Shown: one piece after another, positions 1-13,700 of the stretch
How positions within the stretch are numbered: the first letter of the stretch is position 1
Layout of the letters: each line of letters starts with the position of its first letter
DNA from: Sindora glabra
Lineage: Eukaryota > Streptophyta > Magnoliopsida > Fabales > Fabaceae
DNA: 64,000 nt
Direction: 5' to 3'
NCBI GenBank assembly: GCA_020226215.1
Contig: CM035233.1
Coordinates: forward strand, 3,410,001 to 3,474,000
Notes under the pieces: model-generated
Database searches by the model: none
Told to the model about the DNA's origin: nothing
Seen by the model: only the letters and a program-made list of their open reading frames with translations
Made by a program: the position numbers and the translations under genes

Positions 1-3000
1 TAAATTCACACACATATATATTATTTAAATATATTATTGCTATAGTTTTTTTCCTTTTTCCTTATATGATCTAAAAGAGAAAGAATCCAACTTCAATCTC
101 ATACTATATTATAAAACTTTTTCATTTAGGAAGGGTCTTTGAACGTTGTCTTGTGGTGAATCAATTTCCTACCAAAAATTAAAACTATCTATCATGATGC
201 ATGCCTAGAGTACATGACTAACATAGAAAGTCACTACGAGTGATAACCTATCAATCTTTCCTAAACATGACTAATACAATGCTTCATATACATAAATACT
301 ATGCTTCTAAAAAAGTATATGGTATTGCAAATTTAAATATAAAATGTACTAATGTCTCAATTATGCAAAACTAACCTAACTATCTCAATATATACCTTTA
401 TGCCAAAATTTTGCAAGTAAATCCACTTTCATCCTATCCGATGGTTACTAAACTCTTAAAGGGAATGATCTCTGAAAGATAAATATAGAAAAGAGAGGAG
501 TGAGTTTCTTTGAAATTTAGTGAGTAATCATTCTAAAATTAATAAAAATATAATTATATTAGAATGAATAATAAGGCTTCTACTTACCAAGATAAGTCCA
601 TATTCATTTACAATGACTAGTTCCACTTTAACTAGCAACCACACTTTCATACCTTTGTTAGGTAGAAAGGGTCTTTCCCTTAAGGAATAACCTATGCTAA
701 AAGGGAAATAAATGGATCTACACTACCTTACTTTACATTCATCGCATATCACATATTTGTTTATTTCTTCTTTATTAGTCTCATATTAACCCAATTTATA
801 AGGAAGGATCTTTTTAGTAGGCAATTTTGTATATATTGTTAGTTTCACATATCAATCATTTCATAATGGTAGTGACATTAAACAATATAAAACAAGAAGA
901 AAGCATGTAAATTAACTTGTGATTCCTAGTCTTCCTTCTTTTATAAAATCTTCAACCTTTTCCCTCTTAGGCTAACCTTATCACACAATCAATTATTGGA
1001 AATTGAGCATTAGATTTTCATATCATCTCTCCCATCATGTTTCTTATTTCATTAACATTTAGAGAACAATTAGCAAGTCAAGTCATCTATCATTCATAAA
1101 GAGCATAAGCTCATAACATCACATTTAACATATAATATCACCATAATATCATAAGTACTTCAACTAGCATTTCAATCATTTAGATATTCAAAATTTACAA
1201 TCATCCCATGGCTCCTTACATGGTCACATAAGTTAAACTCAAAAAATCAATCTAATTTTATTCATGACGTTCATGCCAATCACATCATATTTACAATATA
1301 ATCACAATACTTATTTATTATCACTCAAGTACTTGTATATATAAACATAATTCCATATTGTTATAACATTATCATGTCTTATTTCATTACTATTGTTTAT
1401 GTATCTGACATCCTATATATCATATACTAACTTATATTAACCTCAAAAGACCCTAAGATATACCTTAAGTCCTTGTATAATATGATATCTTAACTTAAAC
1501 TAGATATATTTTACTATATGATCATCTTAGTTTTTTCACCTTTGAATGATATTATATGAGAAACTCAAATTTTAAAAATTCATTGTTTGTTAAACTTATT
1601 TCATATAAAAATAGAATCAATTAGCTTTTCGTGGAATAGTCATTTATTGAAAATGGCTAAAGAATGATGTAATTATGACCTTTAAAAGTTAGTATTAAAA
1701 ATTCTATTTTTCACTATCTAGAGTTTCTAAACTTTGCTCACTATTTTAGTGATATCTCAAAGTTTGTGTAAGATTTTGACATAAAACAAGTTCCATTAGA
1801 AAGTAAAACTCAGTTACTTTTTCTAAAGATAAGTGATTTGCTAAAAATAGATGTAAGATGAAAAAGATATAAGCCTAGGAGGCACTTCACAAAGTGTTTT
1901 GCAAAGTATTTTGGGACTTCTAGTAACATTTTTAAGAAGTACCTTATCAATTACTTCCTATCCTAATGAATTCTAGGCTCAAAAAACACTCTGTAAAATG
2001 CTTTATAAATGAGCATAATGCATTTTCTAGAAAGTTTTTCACTATTCATTTGGCATAAATGCCCACCTAACTCATTTTTTACATATTAAATAATTCTTTA
2101 TTCATTAATACACATCTATAACACCTTATACAAGCATTATTTAACACTAAATTCAATTAAATCATCATAAATCATCATATTTTAACAAAATCACATAAAA
2201 CATAAGACATTAACAAATAACAATCCTTTAATAATTCAATGAATTAAACCTAAAATAACCTCTTACCTTGTATAGAGGAGGATGATTGGAATTCGAATTT
2301 AATACTCCTTAAAACTAATTTTGCTAGATTCAAGAATTCGTTAGTTAGGTTTTTAAATTCCCTTTTTGAAACTAAAATAGTCTTAATTCTCACCAAACTA
2401 AAAGAAGATAATAAGGAATTTTAGATATAATGATGTTCTTATCTTGATTGGTTGAATAATTTAATGAAAATTGGTATTCCTTTGCTTTGATTTGGTGATA
2501 AAAGGTTAAGGATGAAGAAAAGGATAAAAGGTCGAGGGAGAGTTTGAGTGAAATGAGGAAATGAAATGGGAAACGTTAAGGATGGTTTCATAAAATAAGG
2601 AATAGCATGTAGAATTTTTGGAAATATTTTCCTAAATATCTTCTATACTCATATACTTACTTATAATAACTTAAAATCTTAAACCTTACCATCCTACTTA
2701 TTTTTCCTTATCTAATTCTTATAAAATTCCATCCTACCATTTGCTAAAACATTAAACATTGTCTTCCAATAATTCATTTATAAAATTCAAATATGTCACT
2801 CATGATTCAAAACATGTCATTCAAGCAAACTAATTACATTTGAATTCCTGTGGGCATGACACAATCTTAGTTACCTCTTTAACTTTCATTTGACAGTTGT
2901 AATCAGTTTAAGAATATAAATTAATTAAAAAATTAATTAATTCAAATGTGTAAATTAATTGTTGGAATTATTCCACTAAAATAAATTAATTAATTTAAGA

Positions 3001-3052
3001 ATATACATTTCTAAAACTAAGCAATGAGTCTTTGACTTTTAAATCTTTACTC

Positions 3053-3240
3053 ATCTTAATTCTTGCTAAAAAAATAAATTAAAAAGAAATTTGTTATAAA
3101 GAGATAAATGATAGGAATAAAAGTCCAAACAATCAAATTGGATTGATTTATTTATCTTAATCATGGCTAAAAAATAAATTAGAAAGAAATCCTATTAAAA
3201 AAAATAAATGATAGGAATAAAAGTCTAAACAATAAATGTG
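3053..3240. repeat. two-copy tandem duplication, ~101-bp period
   Basis: Two adjacent copies, from about 3053 and about 3154, share the order ATCTTAAT, GCTAAAAAA, AAATTA, then GATAAATGATAGG-like and AATAAAAGTCYAAACAAT. They differ by scattered substitutions and small gaps, so the duplication is old. Confidence 0.65.
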
Positions 3241-4764
3241 TTACGATTCTTAAGAGAGTAAATTTTAATGCCATGTAATTTGGATTGTGATTGAGAATAT
3301 GTATATTAAATTTATATTTAGTAAGACTTGAATTAATGCTTAATTTTTTAGAAATAATTAGTGTAAATAATTTTATCATTAGTAAAAATTATAATTATAA
3401 TTAAATAATTAAAATTAATTTATAAAAATAAATTATTATTTCCCTCACTAAAAACTTTTAACATTAATCTTCTATTTAGCAATCAATTATTGCTAATGAG
3501 TATATCAAATATTAATTAATTTTACATGGTTAATTTCATCAATAATCAATTATTGAATGATCATAGGTATTGATATATGCCAATTAACTTCCTTATTTAT
3601 TTAATCTTTTGATAAGAGTTACATACACCCTTGAATTTTGCACCAAAGAGAACACCTTTTAATTTACATGTATTTAATTATGTCATTAAAAGGATTAATA
3701 AATTAAAGCAATTTTATTTAATGATGCATAATTTTTTTTCTAGATTTACATTTAAATTCCACCATTTTGTTATTTTATTTGAGAAAATCCATTTGTAAGA
3801 ATGGATGAAAGAAAACTAGAGGACATTTCTATCAAACATTTTAAGGCATGTAGAATTAGTTCTACAGTTTTGATGTAGAATCATTTTTATCGTGAATTCA
3901 ATATGTGATATGTAAGAATCCAATCTTTCTTTCTTTTTTTCTTTGGACTTTAAAATTTTACTATCTAAATGCATTGACAAAATTTTTGTAAGCTTACTAA
4001 TCCACTAAATTGCTACAAACTTATAAAACTTTATTGCTAATGATTTGATCTATTCACTCATTGAGATTCATTTGCCTATTAAATTTTAATTGCATAAGTT
4101 TGATTTTTTTTCAACAATTATCATTAATAATTATTTTTCCCATGCTAAATATATATAGGAAATATCTTTCTCATGAATTGTATTTGTGATTATTATGTCA
4201 ACCTTTTATTGGATTCAAAGGTTAACTATTAATTTTTCTAGAGATAAGTTTCAATTTATGAAATTGAACAGGTGAAAGAGGTTAAGTTCCACTTTTATAT
4301 GATGATGATTTCTTTCTCTACTCATCAAATAATCTTATGCTACTAATGATAATTTTTCTTAAAGTATTATTTAAGCACTCAATCTTGACAATGATTTATG
4401 CCTAAGTAAAAGTAATGGATTTAGCATATATTCATTTTAATTATAGTGCAACAAACATATTAACTGGAATATAATTTCAATTGAATTCAATTTTATGTAT
4501 TCAAAAACATAAAGCATATGAGTGATGATTACATGTGCAGAGAACTTCTATGTCGATATAAAGTAATAGAATGTATAGGTATTTTTGTTTGTTTGATAAA
4601 AAATAACTTTAATTTGAAGGGCTTTTATGATTTTTATTTTTTATCCTATATTTAAATTCATATTAATGTTCTTGTTTTCTTCTTAAATTTCTTTTTAATC
4701 TTCTCCTGATCACTTTTTTCTTAATATAGAATTAATTTTTTTGAAAATTAAACTGAATACAAAG

Positions 4765-5255
4765 GTAATTTCTTTAAGTTTTCAACTTAAAAAATTTAAA
4801 ATTAATAAGTTTCTTATTTTTGTTTCTTCATATATTTTAATAAAATAATTATTTTTGTATTTTGAATAAATAAATAAGAAGTGACTTTATGAACTAAATG
4901 ATTTTTTGGTTGAACAAATAAGTTTATAATCTAATTATCTTGGTTCATTCTTTCTTAACTTTTATAATAAATTATAATGATTCATTGTTTAATATAAAAT
5001 TAATTACCTTCTAAATTAACATGAATATAATGATGATTTATTTAACTTTTCGATTTTAAGAATTTTAAATTAACAAATTTCTTATTTCTATTTCTTCATA
5101 TATTTTAATAATTTTTTTATTTTAATAAATAAATAATAAATAATATTGAACTAATCACTGTGAAAATAATGGTTTTTTTATAAATAAATAAGTTTATAGT
5201 TTAATTATATAAGTTCATTCCTTTTTAACTTTTCTAATCATCACAATGATTTAGT
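4765..5255. repeat. two-copy tandem duplication, ~268-bp period
   Basis: The block from about 4765 recurs from about 5035. Shared landmarks in order are TTTCTTCATATATTTTAATA (near 4823 and 5091), AATAAATAAATAA, AAATAAGTTTATA, AATTAT, GTTCATTC and TTAACTTTT. The copies are diverged and carry indels. The duplication ends just before the left end of the CACTA element. Confidence 0.6.
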
Positions 5256-5394
5256 TGTGGTATTAGTGCCTTAGTACTTTATTGTTGATAGTTTGTTATT
5301 GCAATATAGTGAATCTTAACGAAATATAATGTATAAATAGATTTTTTACCTAATACTAAAAAAATTAAAAACAACAATATATAATACTACAAAA

Positions 5395-5480
5395 AATTTA
5401 CTAGATGTGTGGTGGTTCCTTACTAGTGGTTGTTGAAAAATGCCACTATTACAAGTACATTATGGCAATTTAATAAGTTC
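5395..5480 (+). repeat. CACTA left terminus and subterminal motifs
   Basis: Terminal ACTACAAAAAATTT is followed by ATGTGTGGTGG, TAGTGGTTGTTG, TGCCACTATTAC and TATGGCAATT. The TGCCAC/TGGCA motifs recur at the right end (21060-21263) and are the likely transposase-binding subterminal repeats. Confidence 0.55.
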
Positions 5481-5898
5481 CAAAAAATGTTTTAGAAAAA
5501 CTTATTTATATAAGACTTTAATGGTAGTTCCAAATCCCTAAGAAGGTTAAATAAAAAAATTCCTTTAGGGTGAATGGGCACACCATTTGCCATGAGTTTT
5601 ATTTTTCCAAAATACAAAAATTTCATTCTCAAATTCCTTACTTGTTTTCACTAACCTCCATTAATTCATTAGAGTTAAAGCTCAACCATTACTAAACTTT
5701 TCATTTTCTATAAAGAGCATTAATGTCATATTTGGGAAAAAGCAAAAGTCAAATGAGAAAGAAAAAGAAAAGAAATAATCTCGTTCTAAAAGTCATGAAA
5801 GTGAAGCAAAATAATGCAAGAAAAGAAGTATATTCTTTCAACTTCCGTATTAGGAGTATAACCTAGTGCATCACAATCTTCATGTCATGCGTATTGAA

Positions 5899-5900
<2 letters not shown>

Positions 5901-5929
<29 letters not shown>
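5901..5929. repeat. (TG)n microsatellite
   Basis: An uninterrupted TG run of about 14 units, lying between the CACTA left end and the TNP2 relic. Confidence 0.9.
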
Positions 5930-6065
5930 ACAATGTGGGCTACACTTTGCTTATTGAATTAAGGAAGATAAACGATCACCTTAAAGCTTAAAAGGATTAA
6001 AGCTTAAAAGGACTTACAAGTAATAGGAGTAATATAAGATATTTACCTTGATGAGAATAGGAGGC

Positions 6066-6756
6066 ATAATTCATCTATTTTCACCATGATAAACTTAGAG
6101 AAGGATGTGTTTTATAGGACTTTGAAAAATGTGACAGTTCTATATGACTATTCAAGTAACATTTCTCGTCATGTTAATATCAAACAATGGAATCTCTTTA
6201 GACTAAAAAGTCATGATTGCCAAATTCTTATGGAACAATTACTTCCATTAACAATATGCAATGTGTTGCCTAACTAAGTTATTGCAATTTTAATTGAGTT
6301 ATGTTCATTCTTTAGATAGGTGGAAAGGTTTTGAATTTGCTTGATGTTGACAAGATCTAAAATAGAGTTGTGATATGTTATTTCCTCCACTTTTATTCCT
6401 TGTTATAGTTCATTAGATTGTTTATCTTGTAGGTGAAGTAAAATATAGTGGCTTAGTACACCACAGATGGATACATCCTATTGATAGGTTTGTATCTAAA
6501 AAAAGTATGTAATATTAATTATAATTCTTTTATATCTACCTTATAGTAGAAAATGGTATTTCACATTATGTTCAAAATTGATGTTATATTTCTCTCTCAA
6601 TTTATGTATAAGTATTCAAGGCACTTGAAATTATATGTATATAATAAAGCACAATTAAAGGGGTTTATAGCAAAAAGATATCTAATTGAAGAATGTCTCA
6701 CTTTTTGTTCAAGATATTTTAATAAGATTAAGATAAGGTTTAATCGACTTGGATGA
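6066..6756 (+). pseudogene. TNP2 transposase C-terminal region (DUF4218-like), broken
   Basis: CACTA transposons encode the TNP2 transposase, which cuts and joins the element ends. A frame from 6086 gives YSSNISRHVN, then LKSHDCQILMEQLLPL and NVLPN, the well-conserved block that in TNP2 proteins links the transposase core to the DUF4218 domain. After a stop at about 6276 the similarity goes on (VITVLIEL-like residues, then LLDVDKI and NRVV), with a decayed HHRWIHPIDRF-like stretch near 6460-6490. The frame from 6553 then gives LKLYVYNKAQ, IAKRYLIEECLTFCSRY and RFNRLG, again typical DUF4218. In-frame stops and a probable intron or insertion around 6507-6615 separate the parts. The catalytic N-terminal half is not visible upstream, so it is probably deleted. 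Assignment is by family motif memory, not a search. Confidence 0.8.
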
Positions 6757-7370
6757 GTTAATGATTAATCGAATGCTAGTGAATGTGCTAAGTGTCTGCT
6801 ACTTATCCTTAAATTGGTAAACAATTGGACATAATTCATCATTCATCTTATTAGCTTTAGAGAGATTACATGCAAATTGGTATTTGTTATTTAACTGAAA
6901 AGAAGTGCAACTTCTTATATAGTAAGTATCTTTAATTTCATTACTAATTATGGCTTCAACTTATACATCATGCCATATCATGAATGATATTGATGTATAA
7001 AAAATTTAAAGAGCATATAAGGAGGTGATTAAAGGGCAAATCAAGATCTTTTTCTAAGATATAAAGGATTATTAATAAAGACTTTGCTTATTAATTTTTT
7101 AGAAAGGTAGGTTACTATTTATTAGTTTACATATAATGGGCTTTCACTTATAGCTAAGACAATTAACATTTTATTATAGATTTTAAATGATGATGTTATT
7201 ACAATTGTCTTAAATAACTTCAAATTTTTATCATGAGGCCTTATTGCATATGCTAGATGGTTTAATGGATACAACATTAATGGATTTAAATTTGCACCTT
7301 AAACTAAGAAAAATTATTAAAAACTTAAAATAGTATGGTTTTTATTTCTTTAGACACATCATGCTATTAG

Positions 7371-7830
7371 GAATAAATAACAAAGCTTATTATCTTGAAG
7401 GTGTGTCATATCATGGAAAATTGGTGGGCATTATTAAACTAAACATTATGGATAGTTTTTTATTACACTTTTCAAGTGTGAATGGGCTAATACAACCAAA
7501 GATATAGGGATTAATTTATACTGGTGAACATGAAGATCATGAATCTCATATTGAAGCTTTTTAAGCTTAAATAGTTTATTATATTGAAGATGAGGTTGGC
7601 AAAGGTTAGAATGTTGTTGTACATTTGAAGTCAAGAGATCTGTATAACATAAGTGATGACACTAAAGAAATGTGTGAGAATTTGCCATATGAAAAGCAAG
7701 ATTTAGATAGATATTTTAATGATTGTTTAGAACATATGCCATTGTCAAGGAATGATGACATCTAAGATGAACTAGATAATAAAACTAATTTTGAAACTAA
7801 TTAGGATGGAGGTGGTAATATATTACAGTA
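7371..7830 (+). pseudogene. TNP2-associated DUF4216-like region, broken
   Basis: DUF4216 usually follows DUF4218 in plant CACTA transposase proteins. The plus-strand frame here reads YHGKLVGIIKLN, then after stops GLIYTGEHEDHE, HIEAF, VYYIEDEVGKG and NVVVHLKSRDLYNI. This matches the order of the domain: a tyrosine-rich start, a (V/I)NF..LIHTGE-like middle, then Q..QVFYVED and the VVVHLKPRDLYD-like end. An acidic, serine-poor tail follows to about 7830. At least three in-frame stops make it non-functional. It sits about 0.6 kb after the DUF4218 relic on the same strand, so the two are parts of one old gene. Confidence 0.7.
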
Positions 7831-8130
7831 ATATTTATAATCCTTATTAGGTGATGATTTTATGATGTGGTTATCCATATCCATGTAATGTTAATATTAT
7901 TTCTTATTCTTATAACTTTGTTTTGTGTTAAGTATAGGAAGTTTAGAATAACATGTAAATCTTAGGAATGTTGAAAATCACTATATTTATTTGCATTGTT
8001 GCAAACCATATTTGAGAATTCTCTATTTAATTAGAAAAATAAAAAATGTTACTTTATTTCCTTGAATATCTTATTTCATTTTCTTTAAATGTAGCTATGT
8101 TTAAAGTTAAAAGATACTAAAATGTGAATT

Positions 8131-10775
8131 CAAGTGTAGTAACTAATGCATCATCTTTGCAATATCAAAATGCAAAATGCAATTGAAGGTGTTAAGCTAA
8201 AGGAATAACCATTCAGACAATATGCTAGGTAACAACAATATCTTGTGAATGATGCAGGGCAACAATAGCAGCTTGTGAATAATGTTGAACAACAATGGCA
8301 ACCTATGCAAGGTGTTAATCAATATCTTGCTAATAATCTAGCTCCACAAGGATATAATCTACACAAATGCAAAAAAGTTTTTAGCTTATTGATATAGAAA
8401 ATAATTAATTTTTTATGATAAAGTACCCACATAGTGATATTTCATATTTCTATTAAAGGATGACTTTAACTTTGTGTTTGTATAGATGCGAATGAGATTA
8501 TCACTAGAAAAAATACAAAGGCCCCTGATGCATTTAAGCTTAAGACTAGAGAAAAAATAATTATTCCATTTGGGAAATTTGGTAATCCAGTGGGAGATAG
8601 AGGTGACTTATATCCTAAAGTGTTAGGACTTTGTACTACAGATATTGTCATTTTTTTAATTATTCATATGACTTAGAGACAATAGACTAAAACCATAAAG
8701 GATGTATTTTAGAAATCCCTTTTATTGGTTGTAACATTCTTATTTTCTAATTATATATTTATACCTTTCTCACTCTTTTTTCTTATCTTTTGTTAACTTA
8801 TTATTTTTGTCTAACTTTATGTTTATATTTTTATCACTTAGAATCGGTTTAAATTTATTGATGAAATTGTGGCAAAGAGACTTACTCTATTATTTGTTGG
8901 TGGAATGTGCATTAAAGATAGGCATAGGATGTACAAAAAGTTTGTTGACCCTTCTAAGAGTAAAGAGGAAAACATTAATAATGTGTCATTAGGTATTTCA
9001 CTTGATCAATGAACAAGGTACTATGACATACATTGATTACTGGAAATAAAGGCCTTTATACATTATCATTTTATATTATCTCTTTACATTATTATAAGCA
9101 AAAAATTTAATGGCATCATGAATTAATAATCCACTGTTGGTGACCATTGAATTTGTCACAACATTTTTATTTGAGGATTTTAGTTACATTTACTACACCA
9201 TTACTAATCTAAAATTAGATTTCTTTTAAGCAAAATACTGTCATTCAAAATAAGCAAACCATACCATGTACATGTTACTCAAAAAGTTTAGCAAGGATTA
9301 TAAATGATATAGTAAAATTATGTCAACCCAAAATGTTTATTAGATTTTATGTCTTACCTATTTTTTTAACTATATAATTAGTGTATTTATAGGAAGAAGA
9401 GCTTAAACATCAAGTTGGCCATGGAGTTATGTGCGTGGCAACTTATATGAAGCCTAATTGAAGCTACATTAATGAAGTCACTAAAGAAATAGGGTTAAGT
9501 ATATTAGGATAGACTATTAAAACCTATCTTGAATTAAAGAAATTTAAGAGGCTTGCTTTTTCTTTACAAGGACGATTACCTAAGAAAAATCTTTTTTTGC
9601 ATTAAGTAGACAAAAAAATTTTAATTTTGTTCCTTGTGAGGGATTTTTTGTCTTGAAATTAATTTAATTAGTTCAAAAATAGAAAATTGTCAAACTTGCT
9701 AAAGTTCAATTTAAAAACAAGGTTTGCTTTAGCATTCTCTTTTTTAAAATAGTATAATAGCAATATAATCATACCATTTTTTAAATAAAATCTTAAAACC
9801 TTGTCAAAAGATTTAGAAATTTTCTAATAAAAATTTGTAATTTTTTTCATAGAATTCCTAAATATTTTTATGTTGCAAATATAACTATTCATGTTACAAG
9901 ATTTTATGAGAAAGTTACACCTTCATATATTAAACACTTGAAATTTTTTATGAAAATATTTCAAACTTTACAAAAAAATTGTAAGTTTTGTACAAAAGAT
10001 GTATCCTTTTTTATAAAATTATGTAATTTTTTCTGAAGTTGTAGTAAAATAAAGCCCTAAAAAATTACTTGTCATTTGATGCATAAAATTATCTAAATAA
10101 AGGCATAACTCAACTTAAATCATTCATCCATATAAAGGCAGTGTATATTAAAATTTATTTAACTGGAGTACTCTACATGGCTAAATGATTTTATTGTTTA
10201 GTTCTTATTGGTTATTGTCATTTTCATAGATGAATAATAATTATTATATTTTTATATTTTAATTATAAAATATAATATTTACCTTTTCCAAAGCCACAGT
10301 AGAGAGGAGGGCTTAACTTTATAAAGGCTAAGCATCTTGTTAATTATGTAAGTTAACTTAAAGGAAATTAAGATAAGAGTAGAGATATGTCACATTTTAT
10401 GTTTACTATTACTCTAAGATATTCTGTATTCATCTTTCCTAAACTTGATTACTTCACATTATTAAGCTTTTTTGTGCTTGTTATTATGCTTTAAAAAATG
10501 AACATATTTTTTTACTATTACTTTTTTCCATTGTCTTGCTAAGATGATAGATTATAAGTACCTTTTAGCTTATATATTTTGTTGCATTTGTTAATCCTTG
10601 ATTGGAATTATCTTTATTTTATTTTTATTACATGTAGGATAAAATCTCTAAGTATATATCACAAGATACTACCAAATTTACCAAATAATGCATTTGGGAA
10701 TATGTTAGAGAAAGAGCATACTGGTCAGGTTTAAGGCTTCAGATTGAGAGTATTTACAACTAATGCATTTTGATC
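8131..10775 (+). pseudogene. Transposase_24/TNPA-like second CACTA gene, broken
   Basis: The second gene of plant CACTA elements encodes a DNA-binding protein of the Ptta/En-Spm (transposase_24) type. Visible pieces, all on the plus strand: a glutamine/asparagine-rich start (about 8210-8350, repeated AACAACAATGGCAAC-like units); from 8485, KAPDAFKLKTREKIIIPFGK followed by FGNPVGDRGDLYPKVLG, the family's 'G.PVG' block; from about 8840, FKFIDEIVAKR then IKDRHRMYKKFVD; and near 10682-10770, NAFGNMLEKEHTGQV followed by GFRLRVFTT, which resembles the family's EH-GRVRG-G-G motif. Long non-coding gaps between the pieces may be introns (8484 is preceded by a TATAG acceptor-like site) or decay. Stops interrupt every piece. 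Confidence 0.6.
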
Positions 10776-13700
10776 AAGCTTCTTATTAATTAGAAAATTG
10801 ACCTTTGGCTCTAGAAATTCTAATGCTACTTTATAAGCAAAGGTTTCCTTTTTATGAATCTAATTACAATCAACTTTCCAAAGATAAAATTTTATTAAGA
10901 AGGCTCTAGTACAATACCTCTAAAAAAAAGGATAGCTCAATTCCTAAAGATTTTATTAATATCATAGGTGCAAATAACACATAAGTAAGATAATGAATCC
11001 TTTCTTCATTATTATTTTAAGCTAGTTTACATACTAGAATTATGTACTTGCATCTTGTGATTCATAATATAAAGATCGAGTGAATCTTTTAAGAAAAAGA
11101 AAGCCTACTTAATAAGAGAAAAAATTACCATAAGATATAAGCATTTTATTTTAAATTTTTTAAAACTATTGAAGGAAAATAAAAGTAAAATTTAAAAAAT
11201 TTAAAAAAATGAAAAGGAAAAAAAGGTAAAAGAAATTGGTATGAGGTAAATTTTTTAGCATTGAATTTTCTCTACATGCCATTTTGTCTTATTGCTATGA
11301 CTTGCAAATGAGGTAAATTTTTCTTAGGGAAAGAGAATGATATTGAAGATAATTTATAGTTATTGATTGTCATTTATTTTTAACATAGTTATTTCTTCAA
11401 GAAGTGAATGGAACGAAACCATGTGAAAGCATATAAATGATCCTAAGATGATTAGTACTAAATCAAGATTTGAAATTAAACTTATTAGATTTGAAATTTA
11501 GAATACTAGTATAGTGCCATATGCCTAGCAAGAATTTGTACTTTATAAATATGAGATAGTGTTTTACCTCTTTTTAAAAATGATTTATGGCATTGGTTTT
11601 TCTATGAACCACACATCATGGACGCTTTTACAAGAATTTGTACCAATTATATAGTGACCTTTAGTTACTAGTAGCCCTACAATTTTGCTTCCTCCAAGAA
11701 TAATTATTGATATGATGATTTATCTTAACTATTCAATATTAACCCACCGAACTATGATTTATTAGAATTATGTTCTCCTAGGTTCATAAGCTTTTTACTT
11801 TATGATCTAGGAAAATTTTTATTTATCTTCTCTATTTTTACTTATAAGTACACGTTATCATGTTTGATTAAATTAAACATTAGACATGACCTATAATACA
11901 TAACAAGAAAAACTTGGATAGTTAAGGCTAAACTTCAATGTTACTATATGCATGTTCTAAGGTAAATGTGATAGTAAAATTTATGTCTTTTGATCTTTTC
12001 ATGTTTAAGTGTTACATTGAAAGATAGCTTTCACTAAATTATTTTATTTCTATGTTGCATCATGCATGAAACCAAAGAAAAAACCAAGCTATTTGCTAAT
12101 AGAAAATCACTTCCAAAGGCAAAATAACAAGAAAAAAAAAAGAATCACACCTAAAATTATGGATAGAAACAACTCAGTAAGGCTTTTAACACAATCCTTT
12201 AGTGCCTAGAGTTCAGCTTCTTTCTCATGAAGTCTAGGTTGAGCTAGTTATAGTTTAGTTTCTAGATTTTACCTATTGTTCTATTAGTAAATGGCTTTAT
12301 TTTTTATTCAATTCAAATCCTAATACTCTTAGGATTCAATAGAAGTACAAGCAAGCCATAATTGCACACTTGTGGAAAAAGAAATGAGAGGACTCATACT
12401 ATATGAAATTTTAACTAGTTAAAATGACTAGGAAAAATATTAAGTTTTTTATATTATATATAAATTAATTTTTTTGTTTAAACTTATAATGCAATTTTAA
12501 TTCCTCTAGAGTAAAACACTAGCTAATTTTTGTTCTCTTATATAATTATTTATTTCCATCTTTCTTAACTAGCATTTTGGTTTAATTTGAGAAACATGAA
12601 TTAATATTGAAAATCTAAAAGTTTAATTTAGGAAAAATTATATGAGGAAGGTGTTTTGCAAATTCAATGACTTTCAATATCCATTATTGATAATTCATTG
12701 AAACTTCCAAATTCTTGATCCTATATCTAGTGTTATTTATAGGCATAGTGCTAGCCAAATTAGAATTGTTTATGCATGCCACGGCTCTCACTTGTCCCTT
12801 GATGGTTTTGTTTGGCATGTGAATAAAGATCATACTAATCTAGAGGGTAATGTAGGTTTAGGGACAATAGTGAATAGCAATCATGCAACCTTTGTTCATA
12901 GCTAAACTTATACTATTAAGGTTCAAATGTACTAATATAGTTCTTAACTAAAGAAGTCAAGGAAATTAAGTTCAATGTTGTATTCTTGTAAGGTAAGATT
13001 TCCCCATTTTACTCTATACATCTTAGTTATTTATGCCCTTTTGTTAGTTATTTTGGTAGCTTACAAATAACATTGTAGTTCTATGTAATAATGGCTTAGC
13101 ATCATTGATTCAATTAAATAGTAATTAAAATATAATTTGTGTTAGCAATTGTGATATTTTTATATTGTCATAAAGGATCAATGGGCATGATGTATTTTTA
13201 GTTTTATCTCTAGATTTGGTTTAAGCCTTAAAGTTTCCACTCCTTAAAAGTGTGTTTAGCTTACAATGAAGACTAATCAAGCAACTATGATGATATGAAA
13301 TTTTAATGAAGTAGATGAAGGTGTACACAATTCTTAAATGGTTGAAGGTGTAAATTACTAATTGCATAATGAATGCTACACAAACTTATAGCTAAAAAAT
13401 GTTAAAAAAAGTGCAAGTTAATTGTAAGGAATGGAGCACATTGTCTATTATTCATTTGAATTAACTTGTATTTTATTAGTGTCCATTATCTGGGACAAAA
13501 GTTATCCATAATTGCTTCGTAGCCCATTTTGTTTCTTAATTTCTTTTGCTTAATGGACTAACAATGACAAAAAGAAGTTTTTTGTATGAACTAAGGGAGA
13601 TAAAATATAAAAGGATTGAATTCCATAATATTCTTTTGTCTATAGTAACTAGTTTTTCCTATAATACAAATTATATTATCTATCCAAACACTCATACTTT

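Larger units (their letters stand above)
1..5394. other. AT-rich intergenic DNA, no gene recognised
   Basis: No reading frame longer than 66 codons and no recognisable protein motif on either strand. The stretch is AT-rich and probably consists of old repeats; I could not assign it to a family. Two local duplications inside it are listed separately. Confidence 0.6.

Noticed and set aside
7446..7634. Minus-strand 62-codon frame
   Set aside because: Shadow of the plus-strand DUF4216-like relic, which has clear family motifs.
8466..8992. Frames at 8466-8651 (minus) and 8807-8992 (plus)
   Set aside because: Shadows of the transposase_24-like relic, whose motifs are in another plus-strand phase.
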